Origin: a virus
Length of the DNA stretch: 33,542 bases
Reading direction: 5' to 3' (one strand)
IMG/VR virus record: IMGVR_UViG_3300030104_000822
Span: 1-33,542 of that record
The notes beneath the pieces are model-generated. The model had not been told where the DNA came from, did not search any database, and saw only the letters and a list, made by a program, of their open reading frames with translations. A program made the translations under genes and the position numbers. This document shows, piece by piece, positions 20,601 through 29,341 of the stretch. Each line of letters starts with the position of its first letter. Within the stretch, counting starts at the first letter, position 1.

Positions 20601-21533
20601 AACATCATCTAAACTACCACCTTTATTTAAATATCTTTGTTCTTGTATTTTAATATTATCAACTACGTTTTCTGTATCCACCTTTATTTCTTTAAATATA
20701 GCTCTGCCTCTTTCAAAGTTTCTTTGAGTAATATCATCTACTCCTCCAAAAGGGAGTAAATAATTTTTTATAAAATTCATATATTGAGCAGCTTCTTCTC
20801 CAGCTTTAGTTTTTGTAGCTAATGAACCAATTTTTTTAAAACCAGTTACACCAGCTTTACCTATACCTGCTAATGCTACACCAGCAACAGGGCTAGCAAT
20901 ACCCTCTATTGCACCTTGAGTTACAGCAGAACCTATATCAAATTGACCAGGAGCTCTTCTACCTATTGCCATGTCAACTTCTTGTGCTTTTAAGTTTTGA
21001 CCTACACCACCAACACCGGCAATAGTGCCTTCTGCTGCAAGAGTTTTAGCTAATGCTTTTCTTTGTTGTTGTTTTGTAATTACTTTTATTTTTTTTTGTA
21101 ATGTTTTTTTAAGTCCTGCTTTTGCTGTTTCTTTACCTGCTTGTATAGCAGCACCACCAGTGCCGAAAGTAAATGCACCAGCAAGAATAGATATTAAGTT
21201 TGTTGGGTCAGTAACTCCTGCTACAAGATAATCTTTAATTAAATCAGAGGTTGGTGCAGCTCCAATTTTACCTACACTTGGAAGTTGTTCTACTTTAGTG
21301 ACAGCTCTAGAGTACGATTGTTTATTAGCATCAGACATTTTTTTAACTTCATCACCAATAACAAAAGTAGATGCTAAATTAGTATCAAAATATCTTTTAT
21401 TAGTAAGAAATCTATCTACTATATCTTTTCTTTTTTTACTAACATTAATACCTTGTGCACGTAATGAATGGTATGCATCATTAAGAAATTTATCATCTCT
21501 TAACAGAGAGTTATAAGTAATTTTTTCTGTCAT
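17622..21533 (-). CDS. Very large internal virion / DNA-ejection protein candidate
   Basis: At 1303 residues this is the largest product in the window. The N-terminal quarter has Gly/Ala-rich amphipathic or membrane-like stretches (TNLISILAGAFTFGTGGAA, EGIASPVAGVALAGIGKAG), typical of internal core proteins that enter the host envelope. Long helical, Lys/Glu-rich sections and many weakly hydrophobic segments (ITPLMMAAASG, GALGLALYPF) follow. No protease, peptidase or nuclease motif was found. The last gene of the 503-677-1303 series, it sits where T7-type phages carry gp14-gp15-gp16. Assigned by size, composition and order; sequence similarity to T7 gp16 is not evident by eye. Confidence 0.55.
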   Translation of the reverse strand: MTEKITYNSLLRDDKFLNDAYHSLRAQGINVSKKRKDIVDRFLTNKRYFDTNLASTFVIGDEVKKMSDANKQSYSRAVTKVEQLPSVGKIGAAPTSDLIKDYLVAGVTDPTNLISILAGAFTFGTGGAAIQAGKETAKAGLKKTLQKKIKVITKQQQRKALAKTLAAEGTIAGVGGVGQNLKAQEVDMAIGRRAPGQFDIGSAVTQGAIEGIASPVAGVALAGIGKAGVTGFKKIGSLATKTKAGEEAAQYMNFIKNYLLPFGGVDDITQRNFERGRAIFKEIKVDTENVVDNIKIQEQRYLNKGGSLDDVNSAMEGNKEALETLSKNDSEMFKAVNDFVELRKRVYKTVFKYTDPQSQKIEGIYKIKPQEYTKRVNNLSQNKRLVPFKFWKTYEANEDLMKQLKAEVKTNKELQVQFGIREGTLDKATKKVEKVGDLKKTFEPKSEGKLDIPRQEKLIDNFVERKVYESFYPKGKPTKFGGLKRRKDINPILQKIWGVNTSPAVRAAETIGAITEPISEVLVADQIGKSLLGRGIGIRVTGDKDVALAKAIEARPNDDMVPLVGDADSKTAAIRLPRTDIFNPELGQIFVPRQIAEKLRVLTDTKPVFGNSMLGSLFSGANGYLKKGVTVYNPYGHVRNAMGVPQYVAASGNLKGITNFANKLLNDKEGFSNFQKIADRLGVTATNVEINQILGRLSDARKIEDEKGLAGFLGRRFLDLSSGGISAAERTGIGKKVSRKAERTYTGTDDVGKVMTLLSELTNAQKIFSELTPAQKELKRAEFSENFGIELPKIKEPTAKQIDTMLKQSTRGKSTLKDKFEADYQKKLVKFDEEMLLEDAAGNTLNVIPTYDRVPKILEKMRDIPILGAFTAFPAENLRNKYNILKLGAQQLREGFETGNKALQKAGAQRLRQQIAMAAIPTVAAYTYNQVMGTDKVESAIRKTQPEWAKYHALQIRFKGKDKQGNDTYGVTDLSYNNPDQYVLDIITPLMMAAASGEDVTEKLDELFPYAVKKTYEPYLSPSMATELGLSFLNYAKADTDEGRIRHLTNTYKLIEPGFVKLLRDVGGDAAVEGAFNVLSQKLYGRGEIGTKVRDALNPSYFGDTAKLSKSLTELGFEPAGGALGLALYPFRFGIKEQDYKPKKQIGFAVSNLMRNANGTLKGTTRSIKNNLSNPNVTKTLKLSGIIKDYQEAIEEQFVAQQGVHELINDLKSFMTVPEIRALLRDRKIKAAGGFSNKEIENIIDGRFTIPRFNKKELREAANNNPDIRKYVNNIQNNLNRLEDKYLDKPLQTESLPDINIGD

Positions 21534-23566
21534 TATGTTTGGTTTTCATCTGTAATTTTTACTTCTTCTGACAGATTATTTGAATCAGAGCTTGTTTCTC
21601 CTTGTATATCTTGTTTAAAATAATCATAGTCTGCTTTACTTAAAGGACCTCTTCCACCTTGATATAAATTATCAAGTCTATTTATTGCTGTGTTGCCAGT
21701 AATACCTCCGGTTCTATAAGTGGCTAAAATATCTGCTCCAAGTTGTGTGGATTGTATTAATGCTTGATTATCTCTATCTAATACTTGTTGTCTAATAGTT
21801 AATAATTGTATTGCATCATTATAAATTTTTGAGTCTATTTCTCCTAGTTGTAACATAGTATTTAGTCTTTGTATTTCTGTTTCATATTGTTGTTTAACTA
21901 AGTTTCTAGCTACCTCTCTTTCCTCTCTATTTAGTTTTTTAAACTGGTCTCTAAAAGGTTTTGTTGATTCTACTGCTGCTTCTCCTCCTCTTGTTAAATC
22001 AGCTAATAAACCACCTCTAGTGCCACCTTGTAATAATCCTTTAGATAAACCCATAAGAAAGTCTATTGCTCCCTCTCTTTTAGTTTGTTGTCTTTCACTT
22101 TCAATAGATGCTTTATCTTCTTCAGCCATTCTTTTTTGTTCATCTCTTAGACCTCCTAATTGGTCTGCTATTCCTTCCACTATTCCTTTTTGGTCTTCTC
22201 TACCAGTTCTTACTTTTTGTAGTAAACCTTCAATATCTATAGCAGGTTTTTCATTTATTGTTGATGATTGCCTTTCATCTAAATCTTTTAGTATTCTTTC
22301 TCTTTCTTTTTCCTGTTTAGTATTTTCTTCTTTTTTAATTTTTTCTTTTTCTTTTTCTTCTTTTTGTTTTAGTAATTGTTTAGTAGAACCTTTAGTAAGA
22401 ATAGTTTCATCTGGTATATCTATTTCTTCACTTCTACCTAAACCTGAAAAAAATTCAACTACAGGATTAACAACATCTGCTCCCATTTGATATATGTCTG
22501 CAGGAACTCTAGCAGCAGCTCTTCCTATTGCACGAACTCCTTCACCTAAATTACTAACAGCTTTATTTGCTGCAGTTTCATTCATAAGAATACCAGCATC
22601 AGCACGCTTTACTACAGGTAAATCAACAAGACCACCAGCTTTACTACCAAATAAATTTAAATCTTGTGCAGCTTTATAAGTACCAAGACCTGTTCCAATA
22701 GTTCCTAATGCACTAGCTATAGGACTAGGTTGAAATGTTTGTGGTCCCATTGTGGTTTGTGTTGTTCTTAAAAATGGTGAAGCACCTTGAACAACACCTT
22801 GATATAATCCTAATTGTTGTTCTGGGAATTGTCTTTCTTGTAAAAATCTTTGATAAGATTCATCTAGTAACTGTTGTTGTCTTTGTTGCTCTTCTCTACC
22901 TACAGCTTCTAGACCACCAAGCTCTGCTCTTTTTGCTTGAAACTCTTTACCTGTTAAACCAGTAAGACCTTCAGCAGCTTGTCTCTCTCTAGTTTTCTGT
23001 GCTTCAAATGCTTGTCTTGCATCTTGAAATGCAGCTAAATCACCTTTGGCTTGTATATCAGCTAATAGTCTTGCCTGTGCATCTTGTGCCTGTGACTCTC
23101 TCATAGCAGCTCTAGAACCACCAAATGAACCAGCATCTATTGCCTGCTTCCTAAGACCAGGTAATGTTTCTTGCTCAAATCTTTCTTGTGCTTGTCTTTT
23201 AGAAATATCAGTAACAGCTTGTTGATATGGATTCATAAAAGGTTGTAATGTATCAGCAGTAGCTTGTTGTGTTTGTCCTCTAACTAAATCTCTTGCTTCT
23301 TGTAATCCACCAGCTTGTGTCCCTACTAAACTTCGTAATCCTTCTTGAGCAGCTAATTGGTCAGCACTAACATCAGCAAGTGTTTGTCCTTCAAAAGGTA
23401 CAAATCCTTCATCCATCCTTTGTTTGTATAATGCTTGACCTTTACCTAATATATCTTTTATAAAAGGTGCTACCTCTTTTGCTATCTCAGTTGTCTGAAT
23501 AGCTTGTGGTATTTGCTGTGTTGGTGCTCCTTGTCCTAATTTTAATAAAGATGATAATATACTCAT
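21533..23566 (-). CDS. Gln-rich internal virion protein candidate
   Basis: A 677-residue protein. The N-terminal third has LQPFMNPYQQAVTDISKRQA, then DAGSFGGSRAAMRESQAQDA, both recurrent in internal or tail proteins of podoviruses of marine bacteria. The first 270 residues are helical and Gln/Ala-rich. The middle (about 395-425) is a Lys/Glu-only coiled coil with QLLKQKEEKEKEKIKKEE, followed by GLLQGGTRGGLLADL and more helix. It starts at the stop of the 503-residue gene and ends at the start of the 1303-residue gene, suggesting the three are made in fixed proportion and assembled together. Confidence 0.6.
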   Translation of the reverse strand: MSILSSLLKLGQGAPTQQIPQAIQTTEIAKEVAPFIKDILGKGQALYKQRMDEGFVPFEGQTLADVSADQLAAQEGLRSLVGTQAGGLQEARDLVRGQTQQATADTLQPFMNPYQQAVTDISKRQAQERFEQETLPGLRKQAIDAGSFGGSRAAMRESQAQDAQARLLADIQAKGDLAAFQDARQAFEAQKTRERQAAEGLTGLTGKEFQAKRAELGGLEAVGREEQQRQQQLLDESYQRFLQERQFPEQQLGLYQGVVQGASPFLRTTQTTMGPQTFQPSPIASALGTIGTGLGTYKAAQDLNLFGSKAGGLVDLPVVKRADAGILMNETAANKAVSNLGEGVRAIGRAAARVPADIYQMGADVVNPVVEFFSGLGRSEEIDIPDETILTKGSTKQLLKQKEEKEKEKIKKEENTKQEKERERILKDLDERQSSTINEKPAIDIEGLLQKVRTGREDQKGIVEGIADQLGGLRDEQKRMAEEDKASIESERQQTKREGAIDFLMGLSKGLLQGGTRGGLLADLTRGGEAAVESTKPFRDQFKKLNREEREVARNLVKQQYETEIQRLNTMLQLGEIDSKIYNDAIQLLTIRQQVLDRDNQALIQSTQLGADILATYRTGGITGNTAINRLDNLYQGGRGPLSKADYDYFKQDIQGETSSDSNNLSEEVKITDENQT

Positions 23567-25077
23567 TATACACTCCTTCTCATTCTATTTAATGCTGCTA
23601 GACCATCTATTTCTTTTTGTTGTTTCTTTTGTCCTGTTGCTGCCATTCTAATATCTTTTACTGTTTGGTCCATAATCTCTGCACCTTCATCTGGATTACC
23701 ATTACCTAGTAAAGACATTGTGTTAGCATCTACTACATATTCTTTAGGACTTACTGCTAGTGTTGCCACTTGCTGTCCATTATCTCTTTCTACGATAGGC
23801 ATATAAACATTATCCTCCATGCCATCTCCACGACCTCCTACCATCCCTGAAAACTCTTTATATTTTATATCCATGTTATTCATAGGCATTTGACCACCAT
23901 ATGCCATACCTATTAAACCACCTGATGCACTTAATACTGGGTCATCAACTCTATCAAATCCATATGTTACACCTGATGCTACTTTTTGACCACCAGCTCC
24001 AACATTTTGTGAGGCTTGTTGTATTAATGCAAGTGCTTCATCTCTAGTTAATATATTACCTTGTCTATCTCTATATGTAAATTGTTGTTTATCAAAATCA
24101 GTTTCAACTGGTGTTAATCCTGCCATAGCTAATTGGTCTTGTGGTATTTGTTCTTGTCCTTGTAAAGCAGCAACTCCACTTAATACACCTGCTCCTGCAG
24201 CTATTTTACCCACTGTGCTTTTAGGTATTAAACCTTTTGCTTTATCTACAACATTACCTAATGTTTGACTACCTAGAATTTTATCAGGTAGCTGTCGTGA
24301 CTCAACATATTTTTGAACATTTAAATCCTTACCTGTGGTATAATCTATTTCAGGTGTAGAAGAAGGTAAACCTAATCTTTCTCCAAGGCCTAGACCTTCA
24401 AATTGTCCTTTTCCTGAAAATCTATCTAATACTCTTCCTAAACCTGTGCCTTCTGGGTCATAATTTTTATCTGTTGCACTTCTAAATAAATCTTTAAATA
24501 AACTTGTTTCTGCTGGAGGAGCTTCTAAAGAAGATAAAGGAACATTACCAGTGTAATTAGCCATATTAGGGTCTGGACCAGTTGCCATAGAACTTGTAAC
24601 TCCTGATTTAGGTGTAGTTAATCCTCTTGTTACACCTGTTGTTAACGCAGCTAAACCACCTCTTTTAATAGCATCTCCTGGTTTAGCACCACCTAATAAA
24701 CTTGTCCCTGTTCCAGCTAAAAAAGAAGTTAATATAGGTGAACCAGCTAAAGCTGGAAACATAGCAGGTAATGCATATGGTGCAGCAATACCTAAAGCCA
24801 CAGCACCTATTGGTGATTTAGCAACTCGCTTAACAGTTTTAGCAATAGTTCTAGGTATTCTAGTTATTTTTTTTATGAAACCACCAAATCCAGCTTGTGC
24901 TACAGGTAGGGACATAAGACCTGTATTCATCATGGGATTAGGTTCATTCATATAATTTTCTGCTGCCATTCCTTGCATAGTAAGTGCCTGTAAGTTTCTC
25001 AGGTTATCCATGCCTGTAGGTTCCGGCTGCTGTAAATTATCTCTGAACATCATTAAGTCTTGTAGTCCCATTGTCAT
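23566..25077 (-). CDS. Internal virion protein candidate with Gly/Ala-rich core
   Basis: A 503-residue protein. Residues about 90-150 (PIGAVALGIAAPYALPAMF, SPILTSFLAGTGTSLLGG) are hydrophobic and glycine-rich, suggesting membrane insertion. The C-terminal quarter has GRGDGMEDNVYMPI, SPKEYVVDANTMSLLGNGNP and KDIRMAATG, a module found near the end of many phage virion proteins (E-[YF]-V-[VI]-D-A, then L-G-N-G). A second hydrophobic part, GKIAAGAGVLSGVAAL, lies near 290. It overlaps the preceding small gene as ATGA. Function by position and composition only. Confidence 0.6.
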   Translation of the reverse strand: MTMGLQDLMMFRDNLQQPEPTGMDNLRNLQALTMQGMAAENYMNEPNPMMNTGLMSLPVAQAGFGGFIKKITRIPRTIAKTVKRVAKSPIGAVALGIAAPYALPAMFPALAGSPILTSFLAGTGTSLLGGAKPGDAIKRGGLAALTTGVTRGLTTPKSGVTSSMATGPDPNMANYTGNVPLSSLEAPPAETSLFKDLFRSATDKNYDPEGTGLGRVLDRFSGKGQFEGLGLGERLGLPSSTPEIDYTTGKDLNVQKYVESRQLPDKILGSQTLGNVVDKAKGLIPKSTVGKIAAGAGVLSGVAALQGQEQIPQDQLAMAGLTPVETDFDKQQFTYRDRQGNILTRDEALALIQQASQNVGAGGQKVASGVTYGFDRVDDPVLSASGGLIGMAYGGQMPMNNMDIKYKEFSGMVGGRGDGMEDNVYMPIVERDNGQQVATLAVSPKEYVVDANTMSLLGNGNPDEGAEIMDQTVKDIRMAATGQKKQQKEIDGLAALNRMRRSV

Positions 25078-25265
25078 TTTATTTTCCTTTTGTCCATATA
25101 GTTTGATTGTGCTTTTGTTTCATCTGCATAAAATCTATTACTTACATCTCGTAAAGGTTCTATCTTTTGTTTCTGACTATATATACCTCTTATTAATCCT
25201 GTCTTACCTTGATTAATATTTTGTATGTAGTTACTAGAGTTTATTAAATTAAAATAATCTTTCAT
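25074..25265 (-). CDS. Small polar protein in the tail block
   Basis: A 63-residue polar protein (MKDYFNLINSSNYIQNINQG, ending NYMDKRKIK), rich in Asn, Gln and Lys. No motif or membrane segment is visible. The frame fits between its neighbours with single-base and ATGA overlaps, the best evidence that it is translated. Function unknown. Confidence 0.5.
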   Translation of the reverse strand: MKDYFNLINSSNYIQNINQGKTGLIRGIYSQKQKIEPLRDVSNRFYADETKAQSNYMDKRKIK

Positions 25266-25546
25266 TAAAAAAATGCCTTGAATGTTGTTGAAGCTGCAGT
25301 GCTAACAAATCCTTTGTATTTACCAGAGCTTGTTGAATATACCACATCACCTTTTTGTGGATTCGTAATTGTGCCTGAAGTTACTGCTACTCGTATTGTT
25401 GTTGATGGTCTATTATCTACTTGTGCATCTCTTGCATCTAATTCATTTAATAATGTAGCACCCCATCTTTGTATCTCATTATATAAATCACGTAATTCTT
25501 TTGTAGGTATATTTACTAAATTAGATAATTCAGGATATCTTGCCAT
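25265..25546 (-). CDS. Small conserved tail-module protein
   Basis: A 93-residue protein: helical ELSNLVNIPTKELRDLYNEI, then LLNELDARDAQVDNRPSTTI, then a beta C-terminal part with TITNPQKGDVVYSTSSGKYK and GFVSTAASTTF. A helical trimer joined to a small beta module suits a tail-tube or fibre-joint component. The pattern is familiar from marine podovirus tail modules. It abuts the genes on both sides with a one-base overlap. Confidence 0.65.
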   Translation of the reverse strand: MARYPELSNLVNIPTKELRDLYNEIQRWGATLLNELDARDAQVDNRPSTTIRVAVTSGTITNPQKGDVVYSTSSGKYKGFVSTAASTTFKAFF

Positions 25547-27408
25547 TATCTCCCACCATCTTTTTGTAACGCCATTCTAAGTGAACCCCATCTCCAACTG
25601 GTTCCTGTTGAATTACAAGATACCCTGATTCGTGCTTGCCTTCCTCGTGCTCGCATACTTATTTTTTCAGTAGTATTAGATATCGTAAATGGGCCTTTTT
25701 CAGTTATCTCTTGGCTTTCAGGATATCTTTTTGTTTTCACACTAAATTTTATATTACCTGTATTAATATCATAGTCTGGTACAATCTTATCCATAAATAT
25801 TAATTCATTACCTTCATCTAAATCAAAGTCTGCAGATTCTATAAAAGAACTTTGAGCTGCATTATTTTCAGTAAACACAGACACTGGTTCATTATTATAT
25901 AAATTACTACCACCAGCAGATGTTCCTGTTGTTATTGTATTTCCAAATACTGTTCTATCTGCAAAGGTTGTAAATAATCCTGTACCATAAACCCAGTAGT
26001 TTTCTTCCGGTGAATGTACTACATACTTATTACATTCTTCTGAATCATTGCCTGGATATAACCAAATTATTTCTTTAAACTCAGAATTAATACCGGCAAA
26101 CACTTTATCTTTTACATCATAATTTAAATCATCAAAGATAAATCTTCTTACAGTACAAGGTAGTGTTTTTACTTGACCATCATATGCATAAAAGTTTTCA
26201 TCACCCATCCAGTATGACACACCATTATAATCAACACCAGCATGTGCTCCTATCATTCCACAGTTACTACCAGCTTGTCTAAAACTAAAAGTAAATGGTG
26301 GCCCTGTAAATTGCATTAACCATAATGAATTATCTGTCCATATGTTAATAGCATTTCTACTTCTAACTGCACCTATTATTTTTGTACCATCAGTTAATAC
26401 TGTTTCACCAGATGTAGAACTTGTACTTGGTACCCAGTTTGTTATGTCTTCTTGATTAGACCAACGAACAGTCATAGGGTCAAATGTTCCTGTTGGTGAT
26501 GATGTAGTATTAAACTTATTACTACCTAAACATATTAAATGTCTATCATTTGGTGATACAATAATAGAGGTTACAGTTGTTGGTGTTGAATTTGTAGCAC
26601 CAGATACTTTTGTTGCTCTTTCTGGTGTTGCAGAAGCATCAGTATCAAATCTAAAAATAGTACCACTTCTTCTTACTGCAATAACATCTTCACCAAAGTT
26701 ATCCAAACTCCATTGTGTAATTTCACTTATAAAATCACTAGCACCTGTTGATGTTGGTTGATTCCAACCTCTACCACCTGCGGCACATACACCGGCTGTA
26801 AAAGAACCTGCACCATAACCTAAACCTGCTACAGCAACTCCTGTACCTGTTCCTATTAAAGAATGTAGCGTACCACTTCCTGAACTAGATTGTGCCGCAC
26901 TAGCAGTGGTTGCCACATTAATAGCAAATGTATTTGAATCTATAACACTAACAGCATAAGTAGATGAACCTAATAATATATTACCACCTACTGTTGTAGA
27001 ACTTGTAAAGAAGATAAAATCTCCTGTACTTCTACCATGTGCTGTTGCAGATACTGTTACTACATTTGCACTCAAGGCAACAGAAAAAGCATTTGCTAAT
27101 GTTACACTTACAGATACTGGTGTGATATCTACAATTCTATCACCATCATGTTCAAAGAGTTTTTTCTCTGTACCAAAGACTGCTCTTTTTAATCTTCTAT
27201 TATCAGCAAAAGTAATTAAATCTCTAGCAGTACCATCAAAGGTATCACTAACTCTGGTTTCATAACCACGTATTACTTCTGGTTTTCCTGCTCTAAATCG
27301 TACTCTGTCTCCATCATACCATTTACCTTCTTCAGCATATTGAGTTGACTCTCTATGAAAACCAGGAGCAAATTCTAATTTTAATAGTTTTGCGTCAGGA
27401 TTAGACAT
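25546..27408 (-). CDS. Tail structural protein, beta-propeller-like (P22 gp10-like candidate)
   Basis: A 620-residue protein whose N-terminus (LLKLEFAPGFHRESTQYAEE, then GKWYDGDRVRFRAGKPE) is a familiar opening of tail proteins in marine podoviruses. The body is almost all beta, with repeated WSLDNFGEDVIAVRRSGTIF, NDRHLICLGSNKF, WTDNSLWLMQFTGPPF and SYWMGDENFYAYDGQVKTL segments spaced like propeller blades. Similar proteins are compared with the P22 packaged-DNA stabilisation/hub protein gp10. A low-complexity Ser/Thr/Ala insert lies at about 100-190. Role: part of the tail near the connector. The exact homology is inference. Confidence 0.65.
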   Translation of the reverse strand: MSNPDAKLLKLEFAPGFHRESTQYAEEGKWYDGDRVRFRAGKPEVIRGYETRVSDTFDGTARDLITFADNRRLKRAVFGTEKKLFEHDGDRIVDITPVSVSVTLANAFSVALSANVVTVSATAHGRSTGDFIFFTSSTTVGGNILLGSSTYAVSVIDSNTFAINVATTASAAQSSSGSGTLHSLIGTGTGVAVAGLGYGAGSFTAGVCAAGGRGWNQPTSTGASDFISEITQWSLDNFGEDVIAVRRSGTIFRFDTDASATPERATKVSGATNSTPTTVTSIIVSPNDRHLICLGSNKFNTTSSPTGTFDPMTVRWSNQEDITNWVPSTSSTSGETVLTDGTKIIGAVRSRNAINIWTDNSLWLMQFTGPPFTFSFRQAGSNCGMIGAHAGVDYNGVSYWMGDENFYAYDGQVKTLPCTVRRFIFDDLNYDVKDKVFAGINSEFKEIIWLYPGNDSEECNKYVVHSPEENYWVYGTGLFTTFADRTVFGNTITTGTSAGGSNLYNNEPVSVFTENNAAQSSFIESADFDLDEGNELIFMDKIVPDYDINTGNIKFSVKTKRYPESQEITEKGPFTISNTTEKISMRARGRQARIRVSCNSTGTSWRWGSLRMALQKDGGR

Positions 27409-27416
27409 TGATACTC

Positions 27417-28337
27417 CTAGTCAAAGTTTTTTAATAAAGCTGCATCTATAGTAGTTGAACTTCTTGTTGTAAATAATAATATATCCACATCACTTGCACC
27501 AGTGCTTAATGTAGGTGTTGCACCGGATACAAATTGATATACAGAATTATATGCTAAAGTTCTAGAACCTGTACTATCTTGTATAATATGTATTTGTCCT
27601 GATTGGCCGGCCACTGCATTTGTAGGTGCTGCTAGTGTTCTATTACCACCCAATGTTACTACAAAATTATTTCCTAATGCAAAATTAACTGCTATACTTG
27701 TAGCATCTGTTAGTGTTGTTGGTACATTAAATGCTCTAGCAGATGTGGCTACTTTTAGAGAACCTGCCTCTACGACAAAGTCACCTCTAACTGTTGTATT
27801 AGCTGTAACAGAACTTCTAACATATCTTGCATCAGCTATAGATACATCAGGTACATCTGTAGTGCCTGTTCCTATATCTGCAGAAGCTGCTGTACCAAAA
27901 CCTAAACCTTTTGTATTCGTAGCAAATACACTTGTACCATCACAGATAACCAAACCAACAGAACCAAAAGGTATAGTATAACCAGTGCCTCCTGCAGTTT
28001 TTATTTTAACAATATCACTAGCTGTGGTGTTAGCAGACACTTTATTATTAATTACATAACTTTTAGAATTAGAAGGTATCTCTAACGTAATAGTAGTATT
28101 AGCACCACCTACAGAACCTTTAACTTCTAGAAAGGCAGACCTTGCTGTATCACCTGCACCATTAACTGCAGATAATGTAACTGTTGCTGCTGAACCTATT
28201 GATATAGTTGTGTATGCTGCAATAGCATCATCTACTAAACTAATAACACCATCATTTAATACAACACCCCATGAGTTAGGATTATCTCCATCACCCTGTT
28301 TATTTAATCTTATTCTACTTGTAAATGTTGATGCCAT
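27417..28337 (-). CDS. Tail fibre protein
   Basis: A 306-residue protein. The start, FTSRIRLNKQGDGDNPNSWG, is the typical beginning of tail-fibre proteins in marine phages. The middle is Thr/Ala/Gly beta repeats (TVRGDFVVEAGSLKVATSA). The C-terminal 100 residues (FVVTLGGNRTLAAPTNAVAG, QSGQIHIIQDSTGSRTLAYN, then LSTGASDVDILLFTTRS) form a module also present at the end of the partial fibre at 31972-33542. It is therefore one of at least two paralogous fibres that may contact the host receptor or join the fibre to the virion. AGGAG precedes the start. Confidence 0.75.
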   Translation of the reverse strand: MASTFTSRIRLNKQGDGDNPNSWGVVLNDGVISLVDDAIAAYTTISIGSAATVTLSAVNGAGDTARSAFLEVKGSVGGANTTITLEIPSNSKSYVINNKVSANTTASDIVKIKTAGGTGYTIPFGSVGLVICDGTSVFATNTKGLGFGTAASADIGTGTTDVPDVSIADARYVRSSVTANTTVRGDFVVEAGSLKVATSARAFNVPTTLTDATSIAVNFALGNNFVVTLGGNRTLAAPTNAVAGQSGQIHIIQDSTGSRTLAYNSVYQFVSGATPTLSTGASDVDILLFTTRSSTTIDAALLKNFD

Positions 28338-28346
28338 ATTATTCTC

Positions 28347-28643
28347 CTATTTAAATATAAGTCCTTGTTCTCCACCAACTAAACCACAGGACAAACCATT
28401 TGTATTTGTAAAGATAATAGTCCAACTGTCTTTACTATCAGTTGTAAATATTTCTATTAATTCATTTTGTGTGCTAACACCCCATGCTAATCTTTCTTTT
28501 TTATGTCTTGTAATTAAATCATTTGTAAGATAATCATAAGAAGCACAAGTATATTTTGTTGATAAAGTAAATTGTTGAATATTTGGATTAGAAAAACTTA
28601 CAGTGGCGATAAAAAATAATAATATTATTAAAATATATTTCAT
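28347..28643 (-). CDS. Secreted small cysteine protein
   Basis: A 98-residue protein with signal peptide MKYILIILLFFIATVSFS. The mature part has two cysteines (KYTCASYDYL and GLSCGLVGG) and the segment WGVSTQNELIEIFTTDSKDS, then WTIIFTNTNG. A similar series, E-[IV]-[FW] then S-W-T-[IM]-[IL] then G-x-S-C, recurs in small periplasmic proteins of alphaproteobacteria and their phages. It probably acts in the periplasm of the infected cell rather than in the virion, although it sits among fibre genes. Its function is unknown. Its ATG overlaps the stop of the 25-residue gene (TAATG). Confidence 0.65.
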   Translation of the reverse strand: MKYILIILLFFIATVSFSNPNIQQFTLSTKYTCASYDYLTNDLITRHKKERLAWGVSTQNELIEIFTTDSKDSWTIIFTNTNGLSCGLVGGEQGLIFK

Positions 28644-28720
28644 TAATCATTACACTCGCAAAGTTTACCAAATAATCTTTTTTTTATTTTTTTATAAAAC
28701 TTTTTTATTCTATCTAACAT
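28643..28720 (-). CDS. 25-residue basic amphipathic peptide
   Basis: On the minus strand ATG (28720-28718) lies within the end of the 206-residue gene, and TAA (28645-28643) overlaps the next ATG as TAATG. The peptide starts MLDRIKKFYKKIKKRLFGK and ends CECND. It is a basic amphipathic helix with two cysteines in C-x-C. It fills the only gap in this part and is linked to both neighbours. No clear Shine-Dalgarno is seen. Function unknown. Confidence 0.4.
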   Translation of the reverse strand: MLDRIKKFYKKIKKRLFGKLCECND

Positions 28721-29330
28721 ACTGTTGAACGTCATAATCATCACTCCATCTATTAATTCTATTTATAGTTTTAATTGTACCATCACTATTTAATTCATCT
28801 GTGTATAAAGCTTTAAAAGCTGCCATATCACTAGCATTATCTATAGCTGTTTCTATTTCAGCACAATCAGTTTTAATAGCTGCTACATAAGTGCTAACTG
28901 CACTTGGTATAGATTTACTACTATCATAGATACTTCTTTCTACTAACCAATTAAATCTAGATATATAACCATTAGCTTGTTTTTTAGCTAAATTTTTAGC
29001 TTCTGATTTTAATCCTAATATAACTATAGCATTACCTTTTTCATCTTTTTCACTTAAAGTTGTATCATCTAATTTTAAATCTGTTACTGTATAACTTGTT
29101 GTTACTCTTTTATTTGTTGCATCAAAAGTATAAGTAGCTTGAGAAGTTGATTGAAACCTATCATCTCCTGCTATTCCATTATCAATAACTGGATAAATAC
29201 CTATTGCTTCTTTTTCTGCATCAGTATATTTAGTAAACATATTTGATGGATAACGAACATTATTTATTATTAAAGATTTTGGTCTTTGATATATTTGTTC
29301 TATTTTTCCATCTATTACTTGTGCCCACAT
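28710..29330 (-). CDS. Fibre-associated or tail-assembly protein candidate
   Basis: A 206-residue protein with a near-perfect Shine-Dalgarno (AGGAGGTGATAAT) before its ATG. It starts MWAQVIDGKIEQIYQRPKSL and continues NVRYPSNMFTKYTDAEKEAI, like proteins that accompany fibre genes in marine phages. The middle is beta (ATYTFDATNKRVTTSYTVTD), and the C-terminal half is helical (LAKKQANGYISRFNWLVERS), resembling fibre-assembly chaperones. Placed directly after a large receptor-binding candidate, it may fold or cap that protein. The chaperone role is inference. Confidence 0.55.
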   Translation of the reverse strand: MWAQVIDGKIEQIYQRPKSLIINNVRYPSNMFTKYTDAEKEAIGIYPVIDNGIAGDDRFQSTSQATYTFDATNKRVTTSYTVTDLKLDDTTLSEKDEKGNAIVILGLKSEAKNLAKKQANGYISRFNWLVERSIYDSSKSIPSAVSTYVAAIKTDCAEIETAIDNASDMAAFKALYTDELNSDGTIKTINRINRWSDDYDVQQYVR

Positions 29331-29341
29331 ATTATCACCTC

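Noticed and set aside
22020-22490. Plus-strand Ser/Leu-rich frame opposite the 677-residue virion protein
   Set aside because: It is a shadow of the Gln/Lys/Glu-rich coiled coil on the other strand, with no start context and no neighbours on that strand.
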